NCBI RefSeq assembly: GCF_026745355.1
Contig: NC_079205.1
Location: 62,296,915 to 62,360,914, forward strand
DNA length: 64,000 nucleotides
Reading direction: 5' to 3'
From: Beta vulgaris subsp. vulgaris
Taxonomy: Eukaryota > Streptophyta > Magnoliopsida > Caryophyllales > Amaranthaceae
Of the stretch, positions 19,820 to 31,469 are shown one piece after another. The stretch's first letter is position 1. Every line of letters starts with the position of its first letter. The translations under genes and the position numbers were made by a program. Under the pieces are notes generated by a model. It was not told the DNA's origin, made no database searches, and saw only the letters and a program-made list of their open reading frames with translations.

Positions 19820-20262
19820 AGACCATTAAGATGCATACATGACACACCTTGCGCCCTGAAGAGTGTTCTGGCACTAAAATATGTGTAACTGAAGCAAAAC
19901 TCTCCTCCTCTAACAAATTTACACTATTATGCATGCCCGGTAACTTTTTACAAACCAATGAAATGTCTGACGAACCAGAAAACATATAATTCAGGAATAC
20001 ATAAAAGCAACAATATTATGGGAAAGAAGTTTACATGATCAAATCTAGCAGGAAAAAAGTTCTACATTATAGAGAGATGGTATTTGTATCTGTACATTAG
20101 CAGAATGGCATCATAAACTAAGTAAGAATGAAGGTGAGACATTAACGGACATTTTGTTAGCATCTCTTGAATCTCTAGTGAAGTGGATGATAATTGAAAT
20201 TCTCCTGAATCTGTACATACTTTGTGACTTATACAGACATTACAGCTAATATTACTATCCAT
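19820..20262 (-). CDS. Possible small gene, unrecognised
   Basis: Two protein-like minus-strand segments. From ATG at 20262: MDSNISCNVCISHKVCTDSG then EFQLSSTSLEIQEMLTKC. Around 19990-19822: DISLVCKKLPGMHNSVNLLE then EESFASVTHILVPEHSSGRK before GTGTGT. Immediately upstream of the ATG (20335) a CAAAG|GTAAAT donor could end a 5'-untranslated exon. I could not match the phase between the segments, and I do not recognise the product. Confidence 0.3.
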
Positions 20263-20846
20263 AGTAAAATCGTAAAATCGTGAAATCTAAAAACGGAAGA
20301 TTGCGAGAAAAATCGAAGAAATTTACCTTTGCGATCAGGTTGGTGGAAGAACTCGACGGGAAAAGAGAAGAGAAAGAGATAGATTAGGTTTGGCGCATCA
20401 AAGTTTCACGAGAAGCGATGCAAAAGTCGCCGGATCTATCAATAACAATGGCGGAAATCCTAGAAACTAAACCTCCAAAAGTCGTCCAATAATGTCGTCC
20501 AACACTGCTGGGTCCATCCCTTGACTTCATGCTTGCATCGCCATTTTTGATTAGACGAATTCAAGCTTCAATCGATAACCTTAGGAATTTGAAAAGAAAG
20601 GAACGATTCAGGAGAGGAGGAAAGAAAGGGGAAGAGAAGATGGAGGAGCCACGAGGTAAAGCAGCATCCAGAGGACACACGTAGCAAAGGGAGGGCAGAG
20701 AAGTAGTTATGTGAAAAGTGAAGGGAAAAAACGTCAAATTACTGTTCCTAATTGCAAAATAGTAATCTTACTGTTATTAAGCTATAGTAGAAGCATTCCT
20801 CACTTTTTAATGGGTATAGATTAGGCCAGGATGAGAAGTTAATTAC

Positions 20847-20972
20847 CAGAGCCCACATTCCACGAGCAACAGTTACCAAGTCGCTGCTATTCAAGAGTAT
20901 ATCAGCAAGAGCACCGGAGAGTGCCAATATAGAAAAATTCATACTTGCGCGAATAGATTTAGATCCATGATT
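20847..20972 (-). CDS. Isolated exon-like segment
   Basis: The minus strand reads SKSIRASMNFSILALSGALA then DILLNSSDLVTVARGMWAL and ends exactly at a GTAATT donor. The composition is helix-like. I see no identifiable family and no adjoining exon with clear phase. Confidence 0.35.
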
Positions 20973-22031
20973 CAATTTTGGAAGTTGGTGTGAAAGACTT
21001 CATTTAAGCATACATAAATAACGAAAGACACGAGTCAATAAGTAAAAACAATTAAATTTATGTGCAAAACTGAGGAAAGAAGCCCTGGTTTAGAATAAAA
21101 TGAATCAAGAGTTATCAGCCACATTTCTTTTATGAGAAAAATATTCATAACGTTTCTCAAGAGTCAAGGGTGAAATCTTTCTGAATCTAACTAAACACAA
21201 ATACAAAATAGAAGTGATATACAAATCACAAATCAGGCCTTGTATAGAGATGATTTTCAATAAAAATAAAATAAAAACACCCAGATCAATCCAATTGAAA
21301 CCAAAAATCAATAAAGCACAAATTAGGGATCTTAGAATAACATAATCACAAGAGCCTAAAACATGAAATATCATAAAAGAAAGTCTAATTCAAAACATAA
21401 CTGTTTTTTTCTAAAAAGAAATGATGTATTAACCCAACATAAAGAAAATGCTAACTTATTTTTTGACTTAATTCTCCTAATTGACATCCCACTCTGGGTT
21501 AGCAAACCAAAGGTCACCCTCTTATAATTTATTTACTGCAAATGTGCAATCCACTAAGATTTAAGAGCCAAACAACCAAAACAAATATGGCCCAACTCAA
21601 AAATCAACATACACAAGATAACGACCACCTTTATAGTTTGTAATTCTCGTTTTCTATTGTCTTCTATAATTAATAAATGCTACTTAATTAACTTATATTC
21701 ATTCCCAAAAGACTACCATACTATTGGTTGATTTGAGTTCATTATTTACACGCAATGAATTTGTAAGACCATATGGACAAGAACTCTGAAATCGCAGGAG
21801 CATATGTTATTTAACCTAGTTAGACTTCAGTCCAATAAAGGTGAAGGGCGATGACCAATGAAATCTTGGTATAGCAAAATTCATATCTTTTTCATGAAAA
21901 GTAAAACAATAGAAAGAGCAAGTGCGAGTAGTCATACATCAATAGCATTAGCGACATCCTTCTTGGCTTCCTGCAGATTATGTCGATGTCGCTGAAGTAA
22001 AAGAGGGTGATATGCTTAAGGCAAACACAAC

Positions 22032-22168
22032 CTCCATTGCTTCTTTGTCTTGACGGAATTTTCTAAAGCAAGTGTTCTGTAGATAATGGAGTATTTCTTA
22101 TCATCAAGTACAAGTAACTCAGGATAGGATACTCCTAATGACAGGCTATAACTTGCTCTAGCATCTAC
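22032..22168 (-). CDS. Isolated internal exon, unrecognised
   Basis: A CTTTCAATCCAG acceptor precedes 137 bases that read VDARASYSLSLGVSYPELLV then LDDKKYSIIYRTLALENSVK and TKKQWR, ending at GTTGTG. Both splice sites and an uninterrupted frame make this a convincing exon. I do not recognise the family, and its partner exons are not evident. Confidence 0.45.
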
Positions 22169-22239
22169 CTGGATTGAAAGTGAATAACAAGTATAAGAGA
22201 TTATGGTAGTGATCAGGTTTTTCAATGTAAGCACCAGAG

Positions 22240-24880
22240 CACTATTTTACTATCATAAGGGTCTATACTATGGAACAAAACATAGGATAGAAAACGAAAA
22301 GCTTGCTTCTCGAATTTCGAATATATATTAGTCTTAATAAGTTACATATTCAGACATCTAAAGATGAAGTATAATAAACTATGCTTAACCAAAGTACATT
22401 ATATCATCTAGAATGAAAAAAATTAAGAACGAAATCATTGTCCAATAAGAAGCAAACATATCGAAATACTTGCATGCTTACAAGTAGCAGTTAGACTTCT
22501 ACTTGTTTAGCTAATCACAAATCCTTTACAAAGCAGAAAGATAATGTAATAAACAATTTTTTGCTGAATGTTTAGAATGTACACCTTCTTTTTAAAAGCA
22601 TAGACAAACAGTATTACAACATGACTTTCAAACAATGCAAGCTTGAAAAGGACAAGAGAATAGGACCGCCAACTGGTGCTATCCCAAGAGGACTAAAGAA
22701 TCTGTAAGAATGTGCAAATGTATGTGGTCTGCATAAAAATACCAAGCAACAATAGAACAGGACCCGCCAAACACTACAAATTGCAAGGAGACCCGAGGCA
22801 TATCGTGAAAAGAGGTCCTAGAGTTGGCTATAACCTAATATGATTTGTATACTTGAAGAAACAATCATAGCTCCTTGAATAACCCATTTTTTGAATAAAT
22901 CTTTGGAAAAAGAAGGGGGGAAAAGTTTGATTTAAGCAAAATGGTTAACATAAAAGAAATTAGTTCAATCTACTAATAGAAGTTAACAAAAGCTAAAATG
23001 GTCAACAACATACAAAAAATAATTCAGTCTACAGTTACTGGTTAACATAAAACACCTTTAAAGAAAAGGGAAATTGCAGGTTTAAGTACTATAAGATTAC
23101 ATAAAGAAAGACTTGCATTTTCATGAACAATTCGCACTCAGCTTTAGAGAGTGTTTGGTTTGTAAATGGTGGAAAATAGTTCTCCCTAGGGTGAAAAACC
23201 ATCTTTCAAAACAGTTGGTTAACATATAATAGTGATGCACAACTGACAGCGCCAAGCTCACTTCAACACACTGCATTCAAATTTCAGATTTTGTCAAACT
23301 TGGCTAAATAGGATAACATAAAATATCAGATACTATCAAACTCACTAACCAGACTGACCCACAGCAGTATACTTATTTGTTAATGTTTCCATGTCCCCGT
23401 CTAAGGATAAAACATGGTATAATGGCAGCAAAGTGGGGCAAAATTACAAACTTCTGTGGCCTGCTTGATAGGTATTGCAATCGAACATTTTCACAAAATG
23501 ACACATAAATGTATCACCATTATCCCCTTTATTTCTGACTAAATATGAGTCGTTATTGTATTTGGAATATTCTCTTTACTAACAAAAAGAAAAGAGAGAA
23601 CTCAACAGTTGCATCAGGATATACAAGTGGCTAGAAGAGAAGAGAAGGTTTCAATTCTCCGCCACCCGGCGTAATCCTGTCAACAGGACATTCTAATCAT
23701 GCATCATGGGGGTCAATTGAAAATCATTAAGGAAACATATAGGACCAGAACAGAGAGAAAAGGATAGCTCAAAATAAGATTTTGGATCCAATTTTTGAGC
23801 ACTTCTCCAAAAAAACTGTTTTTAATTTAGATAACCTACCATATAACTACTCCTAGAAAAGTTAAGGTGGGCCCCACATCAATTAGTTACGTAAATGCCC
23901 ACACACACTCAACTCAAGTGACGAAACTTTGGTTGGCTAAAAATTATACTAAGCAAGGGACAGAATATGGAAGATACAATGTTATTATAATCATATTTGG
24001 TGAAACAGAGAAGACAGTCAGGACGGCCCAGCTTATTAATCCCCAACACCTTTAATTATATTAACAAAAGTTGTTGTCTAAACTCTCCATCACTCCCTTG
24101 AAACACCTATCATACGAATCCATTGAACAGCCTCAACCCATGCTTTAACGGGGAAACTCTTGTATTAATCTCTAACCCAAACTATCAAATTACAGCAAAA
24201 CAACCACTTGAAAGAATGAATATTAGAAGAGAAATATGTTTTCTGGTTCAGTAAAGTGAACAAAACTTCTTTTTCTTTATCACAAGTGAGCACAAGTTGT
24301 TACAATATAGTTGCTACCCAGAAGCTGCATCACTAAATCACAGAAATAAGAGGTTGACAAAAGGAAAAGATTCCCCTAAAAGCTTAAAATCATGAAGGGG
24401 CCAAATTTTTCCAGCAATATGGTGCAATTCAATTGTAATCGGTTGCTCTTATATCATATTGGAACATTCTCTTCTTACCTTGGGAACAGACCTTGAGGGA
24501 GAGCCTGAGACCATAGAGTAGGGAGAGAGGAAGGGGTTGGAGAAAACTAATCCTAGGGTGAAAAACCTTCAAACTATATACATACTTCATTAGCTACAAT
24601 GTATCTCTTAAACCATATACCAAATACCGAATAAAAATAGGAACCCGAGTGCTTAGAAGACAAGCACCAACAATGGCGTAACTAATCACATTGAAATTAT
24701 TGTCCTGTGGTAAATGGTTCACTAATTTCTTTCTTCAATTTCAAAATTTTTGTAACCACATTAAAGTCACCTAAACTATCTATGAAGTCCAAATCAGCAC
24801 AAAATCACTACAAACCATAAAATCCAATACATTCCACCCAAGAAAAAGATGTTCAAGACTTTTATATATAAAATATGGAG
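22240..24880. other. Long AT-rich stretch, no gene recognised
   Basis: Only weak ORFs. I found no transposon termini, tandem repeats or exon pairs that I could support. Confidence 0.35.
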
Positions 24881-24889
24881 AGTAATTAC

Positions 24890-25562
24890 CTCCTTCCTGA
24901 AGCAGCCATCAAGTTTAATTTTGAGCTCAGTGCACTTGCCGAAAATTTTGCCAAAAGGGTGATCTGCATGACATTTCTGGAATGCCTCAATGATCTGCAC
25001 GATACAATGAGAGTCTAAAGTCAATACCTCCTCTGATCTTTTAAATGTGGGAGTGAAGAAGGGCTAGGGTAACAATAACCAAATTTGGGTCAAACAAGCT
25101 GTTTTACTGCCACCTCTTTCAAGAGAAAAATACTTGATTAGTTCAAAATGACACAAATTAGGGGGAAAAAAGAGATTATATGATAGCGCGGGCAAAAGGA
25201 AAGAAGGATTTAGATTAAGTAGCATGAGAATATATAGGTACAGATTACCATCCATATAGACCACAGGAACAAAAAAATTACGTTGATACATTGCAGATAG
25301 GAAAGAAAATGATTATTAACAGCCAGAAAAATACCACATTGCAAGTTCGTTTAAATATACAGCACTGCACCTTTTAGTTGAAGGGATATAGAATACCCAA
25401 TAACCAGCGTTAGTTTCCAGAACATACATAAAATCAAGATGCTAAGCTGTAGCATGCACGACATAAGATCAGAAATGAAGTTCAAAAACAAAGTAACAAA
25501 TTACTTCAGCACACATAGGGTGCCGGTGCAATGTCAATGGAGGATGGATCTCGTGTAGCACA
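24890..25562 (-). CDS. CMC2: CMC2-like twin-CX9C protein, two exons, incomplete
   Basis: Exon 25505-25562 reads VLHEIHPPLTLHRHPMCAE and ends at a GTAATT donor. Exon 24890-24994 (after TATCGTGCAG) reads IIEAFQKCHADHPFGKIFGK then CTELKIKLDGCFRKE and ends at GTAATT. Joined, both CX9C motifs are intact (CAEIIEAFQKC and CTELKIKLDGC). This is the hallmark of CMC2-type proteins of the mitochondrial intermembrane space, imported by Mia40 and linked to cytochrome c oxidase assembly. Two oddities: the Met that normally starts this family before HPPLTLH is ATC here, and no third exon for the Lys-rich C-terminus is visible. It may start in an upstream exon, or be a partial copy. Confidence 0.7.
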
Positions 25563-26003
25563 CTGAAAGAAATTGATAAATAACATTTAAAATCAATTGT
25601 TAGCCGAGAATTTTTCCTGTTAACAGAAACAATCTTAAGGAAGCAATGAAGACACCTTTAAAAAGATTTAAACAGGAGGGGTTGGGTATTGGGCAAACTG
25701 AATAGAGAGAGAAAAGAGCCACTGAACACCTCTAGGACATAACCTTACAACGCCATTTCCCTGCATTTCCCCCAGAAAACACAATAATAAAAACTTAAAT
25801 CGAGACACGGAGAAGAAAAGTTTCAGCTGCTAAATTCTTTGGTATCAAGATGAACAATCTTCCTTAAAATCCATCAATTTCGAGCTAACGCTTTAGAGAA
25901 AAAAAAAAGAAGCGCAAAATTCGAGAAAGTCGAGTAAATTAAACCTAATTCAAAAAAAAAAAGAAGCAAACATCATAAGATTAAAAATTTAGAAGAAAGA
26001 AAA

Positions 26004-26253
26004 AGCGGAGATGCAAGAAAACATACAAGGAGAGAGAGAGCGGTTTAACAATTCAACATAACACTTGAAACGAAGATGCAAGAAAACTATTTTAGAACGA
26101 AGGAAGTAGAAAAAATTTATGCATAAAAAGCAGAGATGCAAGAAAACATACAAGGAGAGAGAGAGCGGTTTAACAAATCAACATAACACTTGAAACGAAG
26201 ATGCAAGAAAACTATTTTAGAACGAAGGAAGTAGAAGAAATTTATGCATAACC
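26004..26253. repeat. Tandem duplication, ~125-bp unit
   Basis: The unit ATGCAAGAAAACATACAAGG ... AATTTATGCATAA at ~26011-26135 is repeated directly at ~26136-26253 with only a few differences. The word ATGCAAGAAAAC also occurs a second time inside each unit. It is purine-rich and non-coding. Confidence 0.9.
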
Positions 26254-26527
26254 AAGAGAATGAAACTGAAACCATTGTTTATTTCTATCCAAAGTTAAGA
26301 GTTTGCCAATGATGTGCACCTTTTCACAATGTCGACATTGTTGGTCAAAACTGAGATTAGAAGCCACAGATTTGGTGCTAATCCTTGCATTTTTGCCAAC
26401 AATTACCCAACTCCTAATGCACCTCCTAGTAAGCAGTAAAGAACCAAATCAGAAAACTTAATACCACTATAAAATTTAGTAAGCCACAGTGTGGGCATGT
26501 CTAACAATAACTGAGTAGACCTAGAAC

Positions 26528-26613
26528 CTTGAATCTTCTTCTTCATCCTGCATACCCATGAGGGCATGGATTCCCCCACAGCAACTATGGCCCATAATTA
26601 GAATATTCTCAAC
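26528..26613 (-). pseudogene. Lone beta-carbonic-anhydrase exon
   Basis: The 86-base exon after TTGACAG reads VENILIMGHSCCGGIHALMG then MQDEEEDSR before GTTCTAGG. GHSCCGGI is the zinc-binding His-Cys signature of plant-type beta-carbonic anhydrases, which interconvert CO2 and bicarbonate. Both splice sites look usable and there is no stop. No other carbonic anhydrase exon is recognisable nearby, so this is a solitary captured or residual exon. Confidence 0.75.
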
Positions 26614-26619
26614 CTGTCA

Positions 26620-27605
26620 AGATGAAAACTCAGTTATCATCCACGCAGAAGACCCTGAGGACGTGGAAAAAACAGTACATTAAAGTTTCTATTCCAAATT
26701 CTGCATTTGTAATCCCCTGAACTGTTAAAAGAGAACGTGTTGGAACTGTTCCAAGAACTAATGAATGAATTAAGTGAGCAACCGTTCTTTCGATCCTCTG
26801 TTTTTGTATGGCTTAGGATTAGGATGTCAAGCTAGTTTAACATAATATATATACCAAACATGAATAGGTGTATATCTTTACATAATATATATTACCAAAG
26901 TAAATATTCGACATTTACTTTTGTAATATCAACAATGTTAAGCCAGTCGGCTTTTTCTCCAAGATCTCAAGCAATAGCACATGGTGCGACAAGACATTTT
27001 GCCAAAGAGTCACAGATTTCTATTTCTGCATGGTTAAGATCCACATCAAGTTATCAACCAGACAACCACTCTATCCAAAAGCCTTGTAAACATTGATTAA
27101 CCTTCCCTCTTCCTTAACAGAAAGCCGTACCACAACATTACCCTAGTACTCTTTAAGCCTTATCTTTTCAACTTCAAAGAGCTTATTATGATTAACCCAC
27201 CATTTGGAAATAATTGATCATCAATCCCTCTCCCACCCCCACCCCCACCCCCACCCCCTAAATTTGATCAAGAATTCTGTAAAATTCAGTTTTCTCGCAA
27301 ATCAAACACACCCTAAAAAAAAAAAAAGCAAGACCTGAACCCACGAACCCCAACCATGAAATCGGAAAAAAAATCGATAAAGACTTCAAAAGGTTAAAAT
27401 ATAAAATCAAGAACCCTAGATTAAAGATAGAACTTCAACATCAACAACAGAAAATCGAGTAAATTAAACGCAAATTAAACATAGAGCAGAAATCCCAAAC
27501 TATCGAGTAAATTAAACCTAATTCAAAAAGAAAAATTAGCAAACAACATCATCTGACCTCACGAATTGAAAGTAATGATATATACCAGTAGGGTTAGCTC
27601 ACCAT
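26620..27605. other. Intergenic stretch with a C-rich microsatellite
   Basis: An (ACCCCC)n tract lies at 27235-27258. The rest is AT-rich, without a supported gene. Confidence 0.4.
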
Positions 27606-30599
27606 GACACAAGACAGAATTACCCAGTATCCATTGGAACTGTAGGATTCCCGAGTCTTGTTTCTATGTCTGCTAAATTCAACGCCAGTTTCTCTAGCAT
27701 GTTAACACCTTGCACACCTTGTGCTTCAAAATATTCTAACAAATATAAGAGAGCAGACTGGTTGATGGAAACACTGCTATAGTCAAGAGGAGCATTCCCA
27801 TTCTTGTTCTCGAGTTTAATCAAAAAATCAGCTACACTATTGGAGAACATTGATGCATTAGTTATGGTCCAATGAGAGAGAATGGAAGCAGCAAAATCAG
27901 GGAACTTATTGTTCGGCAATAACATGACAGCACCAACAATTTCTGGTGTGGGAGCACAAGAACTACATATTGCTTGAAGACCTCCAACAATGACACCACT
28001 AGGTTTGGATCAAAATCAGTTGAGAAAAAGCACTCCAAAAGCAACTTCTCCACAGGAAACTCGGAGACAGTGAGCTCTGACTAATCAAGCCCCAAAATTT
28101 GTGCTGATCTACTTGCTTCCAGTATACGGACTTTCTGATCAATTGGACAACTTTTCTGACATCTTCACCAAATATAGAAAACCTTCTCAATCCCAAGTCG
28201 ATCTGCATGGATACAAGATCAGCGTCGTCCACTTGACTGACAAGTAACAGGATTACATCTTCATCGCCAAGGGATAGATCAGGAAGATAAGAAAAGATGC
28301 TGTGGAAAAGAGCATTTAACCTTTTGCTCTTCCATAATGAAGAAAACAACACATCCATTGCTAAGATCTTACCAGGATCCATAACCACTTCTTTGCTTAA
28401 AGCATCCCTAGCATGTGTAAGCATATTCCTATAAGAGGTGAAAGCATCATCAATCATCTTACTAACCAATTTGTTATCAACCTCAGGAATAGAAGTATTT
28501 GTTTCATTTACACGATCCACATTTCGAGATGTAAGTTCATAATATCCTTCAATGAGACACTTCAGCAAGGGCCATTTTCTGTAATTGATCTCGCTGGTAG
28601 AGTTTGCTCCATAGCCTGCTTCACGTGCTTCATGTGCAAGTCTCAATGCATATGATAATAATCGAGCTCCGACTACACAGCCATTCTTTGACCACCAGAA
28701 TAGCATATTCCTGATCCATTGATGTTGAGAAATAACGAAGGTGCGAATGACTGCTGCTGTTACGGATTCAACTTCATCATCAGCATCAGCATTCTTTGGT
28801 AAACTTCCAAGAGGTGAAAAAAGGTTGTAACCAGCCAGCTCAAGTTCCTTTTTCAATTCACATGCTAAAGATTCAGAGCTAATAACACCAAACTTTTCTT
28901 CGTTTTCAGATTTTATGTACAAATGCAAGATGTTCTCCACTAGTTTCTCTCCCATCCTGTTCGAGCTTTGCATTACCTCTCCTATTTTTCCTATTAAATT
29001 TGCCAAATCATCAACTTGGCACTCACCATGTGAAGCAGCTGAATCAATCGATTCTGGTAGAGAGACACAATGAGTGCTCATTTCAGCATTTTCAAGACAA
29101 GCAAGAAGTCCAGAAGACTGATGTGCACTTTCCAGATCAGGTGGATTAGGCAAAATCTGGGATGGCTTATCTGAAGAAGGATGGTTGGTTAACTGGGGCT
29201 CTTTACATATCCCTGATTGGACCTTGAACATAAAGTTTTGAAGCATCTCTTTGACAAAAGGAGACAGCAAGTTGCAAGAAGTTAATACGTCAAGGGAGCC
29301 AATTACCCCTTTACTGACTAGTATACTTATAGCTGATGACACACCTCTGCAGATGATATTTTTCCTATCCACATCATATTTTCTACAACTAATAACAAGA
29401 ATTCTAATAGAGAATTGGTCATACCAACATATTTAGGTATCGAGTTCACCAATAACAACATCGCAGGCTCAATGTTCATAAAGTTGTCCACCTTTTCATC
29501 AAAAAAAAGCCAATCATAAAACAAGGTCAGTTTCACATTAGCTTCAAAGTACTTCTTTGAACATAATTTCAACAACCAGCCAATAACAGCCCACCTCGGG
29601 ATCACATCTGATTGAAGTACTTCATTTGAGGGATGGTGGGCACAGCAAATGAAGCGAACAATGTCACAGACAAGAGTCTCTCTCTCCGTGCAAAAAGGAA
29701 TTTCCTAGTGAACCATGTCTGGTGCCTTCTCTGATATCCCAGCTTTACATGGGTAAGCAGAAACCTCAACTGAGTCTCCATTTCAGGAGTTATTCTAAGC
29801 AAGAAATACCTACTCGATGTTCTAATGCCATAAATATCAGAAATATCCGAAAACCTAGAACTCCCAAATGAACCTGGATTCAGCAATAGATCTTTCCATA
29901 TAGCTCGAACCTCAGGAACATGAGCCAAATCCTGTAAAAGACGGACCAAATCCCTCCCAATTCTTAAACACAAATGAAACTGCTCTCTCAACATTCTAAC
30001 ACAAAACCCTATCTCCTTTCTCTTCAACTCTACCGACCTCGGATTACACGCAATCCGATAGTGATCAGCCAACAACCTAAGATATGTATACAAAGCACTA
30101 GACATAACAATTGGGTCCTCATCCAAAATCAAATCCCATTTACACAAAAACAAACTGACCATCTCATAGCTGAGCCACAAATTCCCATCACTAAAATCCC
30201 CACCAACAATTTGCCTCAAAATAGACACCAAAAGACTGTCAAAACCTATGCCACAAACATCAATCATAACAGAAGCAACCCAAATCAACTGAACTTTTGG
30301 AGATTCCAACATCTTTGAAAACAACCCATCAACAATTTCTGAAAGTAAATTGATAAATAAGCAATACCCATCTGTGACAATTGCATGTAAATACTTTATA
30401 TGAATTTTGGACAAAGTGGGTTCACATAGAACCCCATAAATAATTGCCTTATTAAGGTTTAAGTACTCTTCAGGGGAAGGGATAATTAACTTTAATGGGG
30501 GTGTTAATTTAGGTTGAAGAAGGGTATAGCTTCTCTTAGAGAAAGTTCTAACTTATTTGGGGCTTCATGTGAGGCCAAAGTTATCAACTTTGAAACCAT
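27606..30599 (-). CDS. INTS3: Integrator complex subunit 3 homologue, frameshifted
   Basis: From ATG at 30599 (MVSKLITLASHEAPNKLELS) the minus strand encodes INTS3 collinearly: KAIIYGVLCEP, LLSEIVDGLFSKMLES, ILRQIVGGDFSDGNLWL, IGRDLVRLLQDLAHVPE, RITPEMETQLRFLLTHV, HPSNEVLQSDVIPRWAVIGW, ANVKLTLFYDWLFFDEKVD and NIEPAMLLL, then a long C-terminal part to about 27620. INTS3 is a core subunit of Integrator, the nuclear RNA-polymerase-II-associated complex that cleaves snRNA and other nascent transcripts. The whole 3 kb is one block with no intron. The frame breaks near 30528, 29695, 29378, 28080 and 28008; each break is repaired by one base. At 27605 a CATG|GTGAGC donor is possible. It is either a retrocopy or pseudogene, or a real gene with sequence errors. 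Confidence 0.8.
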
Positions 30600-30954
30600 A
30601 GTTATAATTTTTGAAGCAAGAACACACTTAAGAGGAAAATTAAATAAAAGGATTCTTAAAAATCTTAAGAAATGTTGAAAAAAGAAGAGAGTAATAACAG
30701 AAACACCTGTAGAAATTTATCATATGGCGCTTCACTGTGGTGCTGGTGCAGTGACGGCTTCGAAGAGAGAGAGACAGAGAGTTACTATTTGTTTCGAAAA
30801 AGGGCAACTATGTAAATATCACAATATGGCGGTTTTTTTGATTGGGGAAAGGGGAGACGCGCCTGGGGTGGCGGAAGAGGCGGCTGGGGTGGTTGGGAAG
30901 TGGTGGGATGGATGGGCTTCTCGGTGGTGTTGGTTTGATATTTTTGTTACAGTA
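30600..30954. other. Upstream region of the INTS3 homologue
   Basis: Holds the 5' flank of INTS3 with A-rich blocks. At 30740-30785 there is a purine-rich GAGAGAGACAGAG patch. No other feature is supported. Confidence 0.35.
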
Positions 30955-31468
30955 TTCCCTCCGTCCCAAAATATAGTTCCCATTTCCATTTTGGGTGTCC
31001 CAAAATATAGTTCTCATTTCCATATTTAGTTCCATATTTTTCCATAATTTGCCTAGAAAAATCGTGTCCCATCATTATTTGCTTCTTGAATTTTGTTTTT
31101 TTCTTTGTTTATTCAACCAAAATGTTACCATTAATGTTCTTTTATCAATTAGCTTCATTCTCTCTCCTAAAATCATCTTTTCCCATACAACATTTATTTA
31201 AATAAACAAAAAATCTTTACTATCCCAACTTACATAAATTACTGTGAAAAAAGGGAAATGGGAACTATATTTTGGGACGAAAGGAGAATTAATTGTAACA
31301 TTTTAGTTGGATAAACAAAGGAAAAAACAAAATTCAATAAGCAAATAAATGATGGGACACGATTTTTCAAGACAAATTACGGAAAAATATAAAACTAAAT
31401 ATAGAAATGGAACTATATTTTGGGACACCCAAAATAGAAATGGAAACTATATTTTGAGACGGAGAGAG
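30955..31468. mobile_element. Stowaway MITE with internal inverted duplication
   Basis: TTCCCTCCGTCCCAAAATAT starts at 30955 and ATTTTGAGACGGAGAGAG ends at 31468, each next to TA. An internal terminus, GGGAACTATATTTTGGGACG (31260-31280), shows that a ~330-bp element is extended by an inverted copy of its own left ~200 bp. Related to the MITE at 61.8 kb. Confidence 0.85.
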
Positions 31469-31469
31469 T

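Noticed and set aside
29974..30318. 114-codon plus-strand ORF
   Set aside because: It is antisense to the conserved INTS3 coding sequence and has no family features of its own.
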